64,000 nucleotides of DNA, from contig NZ_LR594675.1 in assembly GCF_901827205.1 (NCBI RefSeq), positions 1,736,001 through 1,800,000 on the forward strand, given 5' to 3'. Position numbers and translations under genes: made by a program. Under the pieces are notes generated by a model, which was given only the letters and a program-made list of their open reading frames with translations, searched no databases and was not told the DNA's origin. Below are positions 1 to 8,240 of the stretch, piece after piece. Position 1 is the first letter of the stretch; each line of letters begins with the position of its first letter. Source of the DNA: Variovorax sp. PBS-H4 (lineage in GTDB: Bacteria; Pseudomonadota; Gammaproteobacteria; Burkholderiales; Burkholderiaceae_C).

Positions 1-1
1 T

Positions 2-754
2 GTCAGCCAGAGCCGCACGGGCGGCACCCCCGCAAGGAGCGTCGCCTACGGCTTCGACTTCAGGCAGGAGGGGTGGCAGGTCACCGCGTCGCCGTCGTTC
101 CATGTACTGCAGGCCAATTTCGATGGCGCCTCGATCGCCTTCGACCTGGGCGTTTCCGGGCCGGTCGTCGCCCACCGCGCGCCGGGGTCGGAGACGCCCG
201 GCCTGCTCGACTTCGGCAACAGCGGCATCAGCTACTACTATTCGCGCCCCCGGATGCCGGCGCGCGGCAGCATCGCCATCGCGGGGAAATCGGTGCCGGT
301 CAGCGGTGAGCTCTGGTTCGATCACCAGTGGGGCGAATTCGACGTCCTGACGCTGGGCTGGAACTGGTTCGCCCTGCACCTGGACGATGGGTCCGACCTG
401 ATGGTCTACGAACTGTTCGACATGGACGGCCGGAAGGTCATGACGGCGGGCACCCATTCCGACGCCCAGGGCTCGCAAGCCATCGAGCCCGGCCAGGTCG
501 AACTGGCGCCCGGCCGCACATGGACGAGCCCGAAGACCGGCATCGGCTACATCGTCGAATGGGACATCAAGCTGCCGACCGGCGTCCTGAACATCAAGCC
601 CTTCTTCGCCGACAGCGAATTCGATTCGGGCGCGACGACGGCCAACGTCTATTGGGAAGGTCCGGTCAAGGTGGGCGGCAGCCGCCAAGGGCAAGGCTTC
701 CTCGAGTTGAGCGGGTACGACCGCTTGCGCGCCAAGCCCGCGAAGAGCAAGTGA
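2..754 (+). CDS. AttH-like lipocalin-fold protein, C-terminal part (5' end outside window)
   Basis: The reading frame is open from the left edge of the window to a TGA at 752-754, so the start lies upstream; about 250 codons are visible. The translated part contains a WFDHQWG motif about 105 residues in (codons near 314-340), which is characteristic of the AttH/CrtC-like double-lipocalin family (COG5621). Members are usually exported and are often found beside an ABC exporter of the LolCDE/MacB type. No such transporter is visible here because the window begins inside the gene. The biochemical activity of AttH proteins is not settled; the old label of carotenoid 1,2-hydratase derives from the distant CrtC relatives and should not be transferred. 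The next gene begins 51 bp downstream on the same strand. Confidence 0.72.
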   Translation, partial: VSQSRTGGTPARSVAYGFDFRQEGWQVTASPSFHVLQANFDGASIAFDLGVSGPVVAHRAPGSETPGLLDFGNSGISYYYSRPRMPARGSIAIAGKSVPVSGELWFDHQWGEFDVLTLGWNWFALHLDDGSDLMVYELFDMDGRKVMTAGTHSDAQGSQAIEPGQVELAPGRTWTSPKTGIGYIVEWDIKLPTGVLNIKPFFADSEFDSGATTANVYWEGPVKVGGSRQGQGFLELSGYDRLRAKPAKSK

Positions 755-805
755 TACTGCGCCGGCGTGATTGCGCCCAGGACCGTACCGGAGAAGGAAA
801 GCTTC

Positions 806-1501
806 ATGTCAACGATCGGATTGTTCGACACCGCCGTGGCCGCGTTGAATGCATCGCTGGCGACGCCGGCCGGCATCGTTGCGCTTTGCTCCGCCGCCAT
901 CGCGGGCTCGCTCGTCATCGTGAGCTCCTTCGTGAGGACCATGATCCCCTTGCGCTGCCTGGCGATCGGCGGCAACCTGGGCTTCCTGATCTACGGCGCG
1001 CTGCATCCGTCTCTGATCCTGGTGTTGCTGCATGGGGCGTTGCTGCCGATCAACATCTTTCGCGCGGCCCAGATGGTCCGCCTCACACGCCGGGTGCAAC
1101 TGGCGGCAGCCACCAGCGATTTTTCGGGGGTCTGGCTGCGGCCTTACATGCGCCGGCGACGGCTGAGGAAAAACGCCGTGCTGTTTCGCAAGGGCGACGC
1201 CGCCAAGCGCCTGTATTTCCTCGCCGAAGGCCAGATCGAGTTCGTGGAGATCGGCCAGACCATGGAGCCCGGCCGGCTGTTCGGCGAGATCGGCTTCTTT
1301 GCGCCCGACAAGCGACGCACGCTGACGGCGCGCTGCGCCACGAACTGCACCGTGCTGCAGATGGACGAGATGACCTTCAAGTCGCTCTATTTCCAGAACC
1401 CGGCCTTCGGCTTCGAGGTCGTGACGCTGGTGGCGGGCCGGCTGCTGGCAGACCGGCAGCGGCTGGAAGAGCGGCTCGCCGCCGGATTGCCGGCGGCCTG
1501 A
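806..1501 (+). CDS. Membrane protein with C-terminal cyclic-nucleotide-binding (CRP-like) domain
   Basis: 231 codons. The ATG at 806 is chosen because GGAGAAGGAAAG lies just upstream; an earlier in-frame ATG at 767 has no ribosome site. The N-terminal third has two hydrophobic stretches (about residues 19-36 and 42-72) separated by charged residues. From about residue 110 the sequence fits a cNMP-binding beta roll: LFRKGD, then LAEGQIEF, then a phosphate-binding-cassette-like GRLFGEIGFF at about 160. There is no helix-turn-helix, so this is a membrane sensor or regulator rather than a CRP-type transcription factor. The ligand (cAMP, c-di-GMP or none) cannot be told from sequence. Probably co-transcribed with the AttH-like gene 51 bp upstream. 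Confidence 0.7.
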   Translation: MSTIGLFDTAVAALNASLATPAGIVALCSAAIAGSLVIVSSFVRTMIPLRCLAIGGNLGFLIYGALHPSLILVLLHGALLPINIFRAAQMVRLTRRVQLAAATSDFSGVWLRPYMRRRRLRKNAVLFRKGDAAKRLYFLAEGQIEFVEIGQTMEPGRLFGEIGFFAPDKRRTLTARCATNCTVLQMDEMTFKSLYFQNPAFGFEVVTLVAGRLLADRQRLEERLAAGLPAA

Positions 1502-1513
1502 AAAAAGAGGCGC

Positions 1514-2089
1514 TCAACGCAGGTCGCGCGAGCGACCCGGATCTTGCCCCGGAATCACCGACCCGATCGAGGCCGCCATGAACTGTTCCCTGGCGACCAC
1601 CCGGGGGCTGCGGTGTGCATCCGTCTCGAGCCTCGCGATGGCCCATCGGGCAATCTCCTCGGCGCCGAACCGGTCGTCCGCCAGCCGGTGGAGCTCATCC
1701 GAGAAGGCGAGCAGCCAAGCCTCCTCCGGCGTCGGCGTTCGAGGATCCCAAAGGGTGTCTTCGCGGCCAGCGCCAGGCAGGCCCGAGTCTTTCTTCGGGT
1801 CTCGCACGCCGGATGCGCGGAGCGTGGAGGTAAAGGCCCAGGCTTCGCGTTGATCCTTGTCGAGCACGATTGCCGGTTCGGAGCGTTCTTCGCGCTGGGT
1901 TGCAGCAATGACGTCCAGGTCGTCCGCAGTCAAGGGAGCTGCACCCTTGGCACGCGCCTTGAGAGCCACATCGAGGGCAAAGGCCCAGTGGGGCGGAACC
2001 AGCGGGTCCTTGCACGACATTCGCGAGGCGAGCTTCGCGGCCTTGGGACTCATTTGCTGGATCCACTCGTAGCAGTCGTTCCAGTGCAT
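1514..2089 (-). CDS. Hypothetical protein, hydrophilic, unknown family
   Basis: 191 codons, ending 12 bp from the convergent cNMP-domain gene. The ATG at 2089 follows GGAGGCGGCAG, a strong ribosome site; the open frame extends further upstream but without a better start. The protein is soluble, rich in Asp, Glu, Arg and Trp, with no signal peptide, membrane segment or cysteine motif that I recognise. It begins MHWNDCYEW and contains a probable helical region SDELHRLADD. I do not recognise a family. Codon use and GC-rich third positions match the neighbours, which supports it being a real gene over the opposite-strand frames in the same interval. Confidence 0.55.
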   Translation of the reverse strand: MHWNDCYEWIQQMSPKAAKLASRMSCKDPLVPPHWAFALDVALKARAKGAAPLTADDLDVIAATQREERSEPAIVLDKDQREAWAFTSTLRASGVRDPKKDSGLPGAGREDTLWDPRTPTPEEAWLLAFSDELHRLADDRFGAEEIARWAIARLETDAHRSPRVVAREQFMAASIGSVIPGQDPGRSRDLR

Positions 2090-2322
2090 CTGCCGCCTCC
2101 ATCGTGTAGTTGACCTGTCTCTCGCTACCGGCAACCGGCGTTCCCGCTCGTCGAAACGCCGAGCCTCCAGTAATACGGGGCGCGCAAGCCGCTCACCGTG
2201 AACCATCGCTCCGCGTCGAATATTCCGCAAGATGTTCTACCCGGGGACCGGAGACCCCCAAAACAACCGCTTTCAAATCTGCGACTAGCCATGGACCAGG
2301 CACAGGAACACAATGCAACATC

Positions 2323-3207
2323 ATGAAACGCGCGACAACGCTTCGCCGCCTGGCGCTGTGGTTCTGGTTCCTGATGCTGCCGGTTGCCGCGCTGGCGCAG
2401 GCACAGCTCGGGAGCGCGGCTGCCTTGCGGGCCAAGTACGAGGGCGTGCAGGCGCAGCTCGATCGAAACGTCTTCGGACGGCCCCTGGTGCTCGAATCGA
2501 CGGAAGCCTCCGGGCAGTTGAGCGGCGACATCTTCGCGGTGCTGAGTCATCCTTTCGCCCAGGTGAGCGGCTCCCTGAGTCAGCCTGCCGTCTGGTGCGA
2601 CGTGCTGATGCTCCACCTCAACACCAAGCACTGCGCAGTGCGCGGAACAGCCACCGCCCGGATGCTCGCCGTGTCGGTCGGCCGCAAGTTCGACCAGCCG
2701 CTTTCCGAGGCCCAGCGCGTCGAATTCATCTGGCAGCCGCCGAATGTCGCGGACGACTACCTGAGCGTGCGGCTGAGCGCGGACAAGGGGCCGCTGTCGA
2801 CCCGCGACTACCGCATCGAACTGGAGGCGACGCCGTTGAGCAACGGCAAGACCTTCATCCATCTGGGCTACGCCTACGCCTACGGCGTTGCCGCGCGCAT
2901 CGCGATGCAGGGCTATCTGGCGACGCTCGGCGCCGACAAGGTGGGGTTCACGGCCACCGGCAAGGACTCGTCGGGCGAGCCGGCGTACGTGGGCGGCGTG
3001 CGCGGCGTGGTGGAGCGCAACACCATGCGCTACTACCTCGCCATCGATGCCTACATGGACGCCCCCAAGCAACTGCCGCAGCGCCTCGCGACCTGGTTCG
3101 ACAGCACGGAGCGCTACGCGCGGCAACTGCACGAGGTGGAGCGGGAGGAGTACCTCTCCATGAAGCGCAGCGAATACAAGCGTCTTGCGAGCGGCGTCGC
3201 CGAGTGA
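2323..3207 (+). CDS. Exported hypothetical protein
   Basis: 294 codons. The ATG at 2323 gives a clean Sec signal peptide (MKRATTLRR, then a hydrophobic core, then a VAALAQA cleavage region near residue 25). An upstream extension of the frame to 2110 is not signal-like and is rejected. The mature protein contains a WCDVLMLHLNTKHC segment with two cysteines that could form a disulfide in the periplasm, an alternating beta-rich middle, and a charged C-terminal helix (residues about 265-290). No enzymatic motif is visible. It is likely a periplasmic or outer-membrane associated protein of a family common in Burkholderiales, function unknown. The 233-bp upstream gap shows no obvious regulatory motif. 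Confidence 0.6.
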   Translation: MKRATTLRRLALWFWFLMLPVAALAQAQLGSAAALRAKYEGVQAQLDRNVFGRPLVLESTEASGQLSGDIFAVLSHPFAQVSGSLSQPAVWCDVLMLHLNTKHCAVRGTATARMLAVSVGRKFDQPLSEAQRVEFIWQPPNVADDYLSVRLSADKGPLSTRDYRIELEATPLSNGKTFIHLGYAYAYGVAARIAMQGYLATLGADKVGFTATGKDSSGEPAYVGGVRGVVERNTMRYYLAIDAYMDAPKQLPQRLATWFDSTERYARQLHEVEREEYLSMKRSEYKRLASGVAE

Positions 3208-3216
3208 GCTCGGCGC

Positions 3217-4197
3217 TCAGTCGAGCGAGATGTGCGCGCGATCGGCCACGTTGCGCCAGCGTGCCAGGTCGCGCGTGATGACCTCCGTCACCTGCGCCGG
3301 CGCGCTCGCCTGCACCTCGTAGCCGAGCCGCCCGAGCCGCTCTGACAATTCGGCGTCGAGCGCCGTCCGGGTGGCGTCGCGCACCTTCGCCAGCACGGGT
3401 GCAGGCAGGCCCGCGGGCGCCATGAGGCAGTACCAGACCTCGTAGTTCACCGAGGGCCCACCCGCTTCCTTCAACGTAGGCACGTCGGGCAGTTGCCTGG
3501 CGCGCTTCTCGCCGAAGACCGCAATCCCGCGCAGCTTGCCGGCCGCGAGATGCCCCGCCACGGAGGGTGTGGTCGCAAACACCATGTCGATCTGGCCGCC
3601 GATGGCATCGTTGACCGAGGGCGCGGTTCCCTTGTACGGCACATGCAGCGTCTTCAACGGCGAGACCGACGACAGGTACTCGCCGACGAGGTGCGGCGAC
3701 GTTCCTGCGCCTGGCGTGCCATAGCTCAGCGCCTGCTTCTGCGACAAGGCCAGCAGCTCTGCGAAGTTCTTCGCCGGAAAGTCGGGCCGCACGGCGATGA
3801 CCACCTGGGTGGTGCCGATCATGCTGACGGGCACGAAGTCCTTGAGCGGGTCGTAGCGCACATTCTTGTTGACGCTCGGGTTGGTGGCGAGGAAGTCGTT
3901 GGCGAAGAGCAGCGTGTAGCCGTCCGCCGCCGCTCGTGCGACCGCGTCCGTGCCCATGTTGCCGCCGCTGCCGGGCCGGTTGTCGACGACGACCGGCTGA
4001 CCCAGCGCGCGGCCCAGCTTTTCGGCGAACGGCCGGGCGATGGTGTCGAAGCCGCCGCCAGGCGGAAAGGGCACGACCATCGAGATCGGGCGGGCAGGGT
4101 AGGCCTGCGCCTGCGCGTGGACAGCGGCGCCGGCAAGCAGGCTGGCGCCGATGCCGACCACCGCGCGGCGGCGGCTGATGCAGAGGGTGCGGGACAT
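3217..4197 (-). CDS. Bug/TctC-type tripartite tricarboxylate transporter receptor
   Basis: 326 codons. A Tat-like or Sec signal (RRRAVVGIGASLLAG, cleavage after AHAQA) is followed by the family signature YPARPISMVVPFPPGGGFD, the VVDNRPG loop near residue 72, a DGYTLLFA turn and LHVPYKGTAPS near residue 180. These proteins bind carboxylates in the periplasm and normally hand them to TctA/TctB or act as sensors. No TctA/TctB gene lies in this window. The start is 2 bp after the stop of the upstream cupin gene on the same strand, so the two are one transcription unit and the ligand is probably the cupin enzyme's substrate or product. The divergent LysR gene at 5163 is the likely regulator. Confidence 0.9.
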   Translation of the reverse strand: MSRTLCISRRRAVVGIGASLLAGAAVHAQAQAYPARPISMVVPFPPGGGFDTIARPFAEKLGRALGQPVVVDNRPGSGGNMGTDAVARAAADGYTLLFANDFLATNPSVNKNVRYDPLKDFVPVSMIGTTQVVIAVRPDFPAKNFAELLALSQKQALSYGTPGAGTSPHLVGEYLSSVSPLKTLHVPYKGTAPSVNDAIGGQIDMVFATTPSVAGHLAAGKLRGIAVFGEKRARQLPDVPTLKEAGGPSVNYEVWYCLMAPAGLPAPVLAKVRDATRTALDAELSERLGRLGYEVQASAPAQVTEVITRDLARWRNVADRAHISLD

Positions 4198-4199
4198 GG

Positions 4200-5027
4200 T
4201 CAGAGCCTCGGCAGTTCGATCTGGATCAGCTGAGTCGCGTGCTCGGCGTGCATGCTGCTGGGGCCATCGCCGGAGTAGAGCGAAGACCGCGCTTGCCAGT
4301 GGCCCGAGGCGGTACTGCCGCTGCCTTGCAGCACGAAGACGATGGTGTTCGGCGGCACGGGCAGTTCGGCGCCTGCATCGAGAGCCAACTGGCTCAATCG
4401 GGTGTGCGCCTCTGAATAGGTGCCCAGGTGCTTGCGCGCAACGCCGCGCGCCGTGGGGTCCGGTATCCATGCCGCGGCGTCCGGCCTCATGAAGACCGGC
4501 TTGTCGTAGCGGCTCTCGGGGTAGCGAAGCTCCCGCTGGTTCATGTGTTCCCACACGGCCTCGTACGCATCCTGGTTGCGCGTGCCGCCTTCGGGCTTGG
4601 CCACCTTGTAGACGCCGCGCTCGAAAGTGCCGGTTTCCTTGAGCTCGGCGATGCCGCGCTGGAACTCCGCTTCGGACAGGTAGCCGCTGCGGCTCGCGCC
4701 GCCGAACTGCAGCACCAGCGTGATCGATTCGCCGGGGATGCTCTGCGGCCCGTAGAAGACGCCTTCGGGAAAGTAGCCGACCATGCCGGGCTTCATCACG
4801 CCGTCGCGCGAGAAGTCGGCGTCGCCTTCCAGCTGCACGCGCACCTGGTCGAAGTTGTGCCTGTGGCGTGGCGAATCGAAGTCGCTGTACGTGTAGGACA
4901 GCTGCAGGAAGAAGTTGCCGGCCGTCCCGTCCTTTCCTGACAGCAGCGGGTAGTAGCGGAACTTGCCGCCGCGGGCGTGGACTCTTTCGATGATCTCGAG
5001 ATCGCTTAGATTCAGGACCTGTTGCAT
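4200..5027 (-). CDS. Cupin-fold protein, probable catabolic enzyme
   Basis: 275 codons starting at the ATG at 5027; further upstream frame overlaps the divergent LysR gene and is rejected. A cupin-like segment sits at about residues 45-85 (SPRHRHNFDQVRVQLEGDA, then GMVGYFPEGVFYG), with histidines that could bind metal. A second beta-rich half near 200-265 (VPPNTIVFVLQGSGS) suggests a bicupin. Substrate unknown. It is first in a two-gene unit with a Bug receptor (2-bp gap) and is divergent from a LysR gene, the usual arrangement for a small-molecule catabolic function controlled by its substrate. The alternative, a non-catalytic ligand-binding cupin, cannot be excluded. Confidence 0.65.
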   Translation of the reverse strand: MQQVLNLSDLEIIERVHARGGKFRYYPLLSGKDGTAGNFFLQLSYTYSDFDSPRHRHNFDQVRVQLEGDADFSRDGVMKPGMVGYFPEGVFYGPQSIPGESITLVLQFGGASRSGYLSEAEFQRGIAELKETGTFERGVYKVAKPEGGTRNQDAYEAVWEHMNQRELRYPESRYDKPVFMRPDAAAWIPDPTARGVARKHLGTYSEAHTRLSQLALDAGAELPVPPNTIVFVLQGSGSTASGHWQARSSLYSGDGPSSMHAEHATQLIQIELPRL

Positions 5028-5123
5028 GAGGTGGGGTCTCCGGTGTTCTCTCTCTCTGTTGACGCAGCCCGGATGTTCGTGGGCACGAGTCCCTGCGTCG
5101 AGCGACATTTCTGCACAACCGCC

Positions 5124-5138
5124 TTGCCGGTACGGCAA
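5124..5138. promoter_or_regulatory. Candidate LysR operator (T-N11-A palindrome)
   Basis: TTGCCG-GTA-CGGCAA is a perfect inverted repeat containing the T-N11-A spacing of LysR-family sites. It lies in the 135-bp gap between the cupin/Bug unit and the divergent LysR gene, 25 bp before the LysR ATG, as expected for a site used in autorepression and activation of the divergent unit. Confidence 0.5.
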
Positions 5139-5162
5139 CGCCACGATTGCGAGACAAGAACC

Positions 5163-6077
5163 ATGGTCCCCCGCCGTCCGCTGCTCGATCACCTGAGCCT
5201 TTCGTCCTTGAAGCTGATTGCGGCCATCGAACGCGAGGGCAGCCTGTCGCGCGCGGCGTCCACGCTGCACATCGTGCCGTCGGCCGCGAGCCGGCGCATC
5301 ACCCAGCTCGAATCCGCGACCGGCACGGCGCTCCTGCACCGGACCACGCGCGGCGTCGAGTTGACGGCCGCCGGCCTATCCGTGGCGCGCTATGCCCGCT
5401 CGATGATGGGCGAGGTCGCCGCACTCGACGAGGAACTGCAGAACCTGCAGGCCGGCGTGACCGGGCGCATCAAGCTGGTGGCGTCCATCTCGGCCATCGT
5501 GCAGCACCTGCCGCAAGACCTGGCGCTGTTCCTGCGCGCGCATCCGGATATCAAGGTCGAGCTTGCCGAACACACCAGCGCAGACATCGTGGGTCTGTTG
5601 CTGCAGGAACGCGCGGACATCGGCGTGTTCGTGTCGAACGGCGAGGTGCCGGGCCTCGAGCTGCGACCTTATCGTTCGGAGCGCCTGGTGGTCATCCTGC
5701 CGGCAGGACATCGCCTCGCGAGGCGCAAGGAACTGCGCTTCGAACAGTTGCTCGACGAGGAATGGGTCGAGCTGCCGCCCGGCACTGCGTTGGCGAGCCG
5801 AGTCGCCGACGAAGCGCTGAAGTTCGGCGTGCGGCTCAAGAGCCGCATCCAGGTGAAGGGCATGGATTCGGCCAGCCGGATGGTGCAATGCGGCCTGGGC
5901 ATCGGGCTGCTGCCGCAGGCGAGCGTTGGACAGCAGGCGCAGTTTCCCAACCTGGTGTGCGTGCCGCTGAAGGAGCCGTGGGCCGAGCGGACCAGCTACC
6001 TGGCGGCCGCGTCGCGCAGCCGGCTCTCGGCGGCCGGCCAGGCCCTGTGGTCGGCGCTCGGCAGCACCACGTGCTGA
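5163..6077 (+). CDS. LysR-family transcriptional regulator
   Basis: 304 codons from the ATG at 5163 (MVPRRPLLDH). The N-terminal winged helix is clear: LSSLKLIAAIEREGSLSRAA, IVPSAASRRITQLE as recognition helix, LLHRTTRGVELTAAG as wing. The C-terminal periplasmic-binding-like effector domain covers residues about 95-300 (GRIKLVASISAI onward, with LIVILPAGH-like motif near 180). It is transcribed away from the cupin/Bug pair across a 135-bp gap that holds a T-N11-A palindrome, so it most likely regulates that pair in response to the transported acid. The frame extends upstream to 5022 without a ribosome site or homologous sequence; this extension is not used. Confidence 0.88.
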   Translation: MVPRRPLLDHLSLSSLKLIAAIEREGSLSRAASTLHIVPSAASRRITQLESATGTALLHRTTRGVELTAAGLSVARYARSMMGEVAALDEELQNLQAGVTGRIKLVASISAIVQHLPQDLALFLRAHPDIKVELAEHTSADIVGLLLQERADIGVFVSNGEVPGLELRPYRSERLVVILPAGHRLARRKELRFEQLLDEEWVELPPGTALASRVADEALKFGVRLKSRIQVKGMDSASRMVQCGLGIGLLPQASVGQQAQFPNLVCVPLKEPWAERTSYLAAASRSRLSAAGQALWSALGSTTC

Positions 6078-6113
6078 TCCGGAGCCTCGCCGCCGGCCCT
6101 GGACGGAAGGCGC

Positions 6114-7109
6114 TCAGTCGTCCTTGTCCTTGTGCCCGGACCGATCGGTCAGGAAGTCGAGCGTGGCCTGCCAGGTCTGCGGCGAGTTGAGGATGCCGAG
6201 GTGGCCGGTGCGCAGGATCGGGTCGTAGGCGCCTTGCCCCGTGAGCACGAGCTCGCGCGCGCCACGCAGGCTGGCGCTCCTGGAAAAGTCGTTGGGCTTG
6301 CCGAACGAATCGACGGCGGGCACCGGCGCCACCGCGCCGTCCTGGACCGGGAAGTAGACGAAGCTCGCGTCGCCGTTGCGAATGACCAGCACGCGCGTGG
6401 GGCCGTCGTTCTCGCGCCCGCCGTTGCGGCCATTGAGCAGGCGCAGGAAGGGCGTGTCGGGCGAGCCCAGCTCCTGGCACACGTCGCTGGCCGGGGTGAA
6501 GCCGCCTGCCGCTGGCGCCTGGAAGTAGTTGGCCGGGTCGGGGGAGCAATTGATGATGCCGTGGTTGGGGCCGTCGATGGCCACGAAGCGGCGAACGACG
6601 TGCTGCGCCTCGTCCTGGCGCATCCACTCGCGCGCCAGCGTCACGCCGAGGCTGTGGCCGACGATGTCCACGCGCTGGGCGCCCGTGAAGTCCATCACCG
6701 CCCGCACGAAGCGGCGCAGGTCCGGCACGTTGGCCGCGTTGGTGTGGGCGATGCTCGAGCGGCGCGTCTGGTCCGAGGCGAGGTCGCACTGGTCGCCCTG
6801 GTAGCCGATGCCCCAGAGCTCGCTGGTGGCGTAGCCGTTGTCGGCCAGGAACTGCGCAAGCGCCTGGATACGGCCGTAGGGGCTGCAGGCGGTGGCGAAC
6901 GGCGTGTCGTTGTTGCCGTGGATGAGGATCACCGGCGTTCGCGTGACCGGGCCGGCGGCGCCGAAGCCGATCAGCGGCCTGGCGAGCGAAGTGTCTTCGA
7001 TCGAAGGGAAGCCGGGCGGCAGCGTGTTGCCCACGGTGCCCGCGGCTTGCGCGGCGGCCATGGCGACGAAGGCTGCAAGGGCGGCGGCGTGGCGAATCCA
7101 CTTGTTCAT
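6114..7109 (-). CDS. Exported alpha/beta-hydrolase, lipase/esterase type
   Basis: 331 codons from the ATG at 7109, which gives a typical Sec signal (MNKWIRHAAALAAF, cleavage near AQAAG). The mature enzyme shows an oxyanion-type VILIHGNNDTP at about 60-69, the nucleophile elbow GHSLG with Ser153, and a late TGHLGILN near 312 that probably carries the catalytic histidine. Cysteines at about residues 75, 108, 189 and 214 could form disulfides. This is a secreted serine hydrolase of the bacterial lipase/extracellular esterase kind; short-chain lipids or polyester are plausible substrates but not shown. No foldase gene is adjacent. The gene is divergent from the MHYT gene across a 239-bp gap in which I saw no clear motif. 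Confidence 0.78.
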   Translation of the reverse strand: MNKWIRHAAALAAFVAMAAAQAAGTVGNTLPPGFPSIEDTSLARPLIGFGAAGPVTRTPVILIHGNNDTPFATACSPYGRIQALAQFLADNGYATSELWGIGYQGDQCDLASDQTRRSSIAHTNAANVPDLRRFVRAVMDFTGAQRVDIVGHSLGVTLAREWMRQDEAQHVVRRFVAIDGPNHGIINCSPDPANYFQAPAAGGFTPASDVCQELGSPDTPFLRLLNGRNGGRENDGPTRVLVIRNGDASFVYFPVQDGAVAPVPAVDSFGKPNDFSRSASLRGARELVLTGQGAYDPILRTGHLGILNSPQTWQATLDFLTDRSGHKDKDD

Positions 7110-7348
7110 CGGCGGTCTCCTTCCTCTGCGGCGGCGATGATGCCGGCGAAAGGCGGCGCTGGCAAGGCCGTTCCGGGCGCTGCGTGCGTCCTCATCAAGA
7201 TGCAACAGCGTTCGACTCTGCGCAATACCGCACGGCCGAGGAACTATGGGACGGGCAGAATCGGGAACCCCCGGAATCGGGAAGACGATGCGCAGAGGCG
7301 TGCACGGCGCAAACCCGCGCATCCCCTCGGCAAGCTTATAGATACGCT

Positions 7349-8164
7349 ATGGATCCCTTCGTTGGCCAACTGCTGTCCCCGCACTACGAAGCCGGGCCCA
7401 TCGCGCTCTCTTATGTGATCTCATTCTTCGGGTCTCTGTTGGCCCTGCTGTGCGCCGACAAGATGGTGCGCAGGGACGGCACGCTCGACCTGTCCATGCT
7501 GGCCTGCGGCGCGGTGGCGCTGGGCGGCATCGGCATATGGTCCATGCACTTCATCGGCATGGTCGCTTACAGGCTGCCCGTGCCGATCGCCCATGACGTG
7601 CCGCTGACGGCCGTTTCGTTGATCGCCGCTGTCGTCTTGTCGGGCGCTGCGCTGTACCTGGCCGGCGGCAAGCGCTTCACCCGCGGCGGCTGGCTGGCTG
7701 GCAGCCTGGTGGCGGGCATCGGCGTGTGCGTGATGCACTACATCGGCATGTTCGCCATGAACATGCGCGCCAGCATGAGCTTCGATCCGGTCATCGTCGC
7801 TGCCTCGGTGGCGATCGCCATCGGTGCGGCGGCGGCAGCACTGTGGCTGGCCTTCAACCTCACGGAACTGGCGCACCAGTTCGTCGCGGCCGCGGTGATG
7901 GGAGGAGCGGTCTGCGCCATGCATTACACCGGCATGGTGGCGGCCACCATGGTTTGCACCAGCAGCCCGGGAGCGTCCTCCTTCCTGGTAGGTGACGGCA
8001 ACCTGGGCCTGGCGGTTTTCAACACCGCGTCGGTGGCGCTGATCTTCATCTTCAGCCGGATCGAGATCGACGACTGGCTCGACAACGTGCGGGCCAAGGC
8101 ACGGATCGGCGCGCTGCCGTCGGCATCGGCGCATTCGGGCCCGCCCGCCGGTCCGCGGCCCTGA
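7349..8164 (+). CDS. MHYT-domain integral membrane sensor protein
   Basis: 271 codons. The ATG at 7349 begins MDPFVGQLLSPHY; upstream frame is not membrane-like. Seven hydrophobic segments occur, with three copies of the MHYT-type motif: MHFIGM near residue 65, MHYIGM near 130 and MHYTGM near 193. The family is thought to bind copper or another metal and sense oxygen, CO or NO. Unlike many members there is no GGDEF, EAL or kinase domain after the membrane part; only about 35 hydrophilic residues follow the last helix. It may therefore act alone or through a partner. The SUMF1-fold gene begins 76 bp downstream on the same strand. Confidence 0.85.
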   Translation: MDPFVGQLLSPHYEAGPIALSYVISFFGSLLALLCADKMVRRDGTLDLSMLACGAVALGGIGIWSMHFIGMVAYRLPVPIAHDVPLTAVSLIAAVVLSGAALYLAGGKRFTRGGWLAGSLVAGIGVCVMHYIGMFAMNMRASMSFDPVIVAASVAIAIGAAAAALWLAFNLTELAHQFVAAAVMGGAVCAMHYTGMVAATMVCTSSPGASSFLVGDGNLGLAVFNTASVALIFIFSRIEIDDWLDNVRAKARIGALPSASAHSGPPAGPRP

Positions 8165-8240
8165 ACGGGTCGTGCGCTTGTTGATGACGAAGATCCGAAC
8201 CGGTCGCCCTCCGGCCCAGCGAATGCCATAGCATTTGCAC

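Noticed and set aside
2..754. Carotenoid 1,2-hydratase (CrtC)
   Set aside because: Only distant lipocalin-fold similarity; the WFDHQWG motif points to the AttH branch and no carotenoid genes are near.
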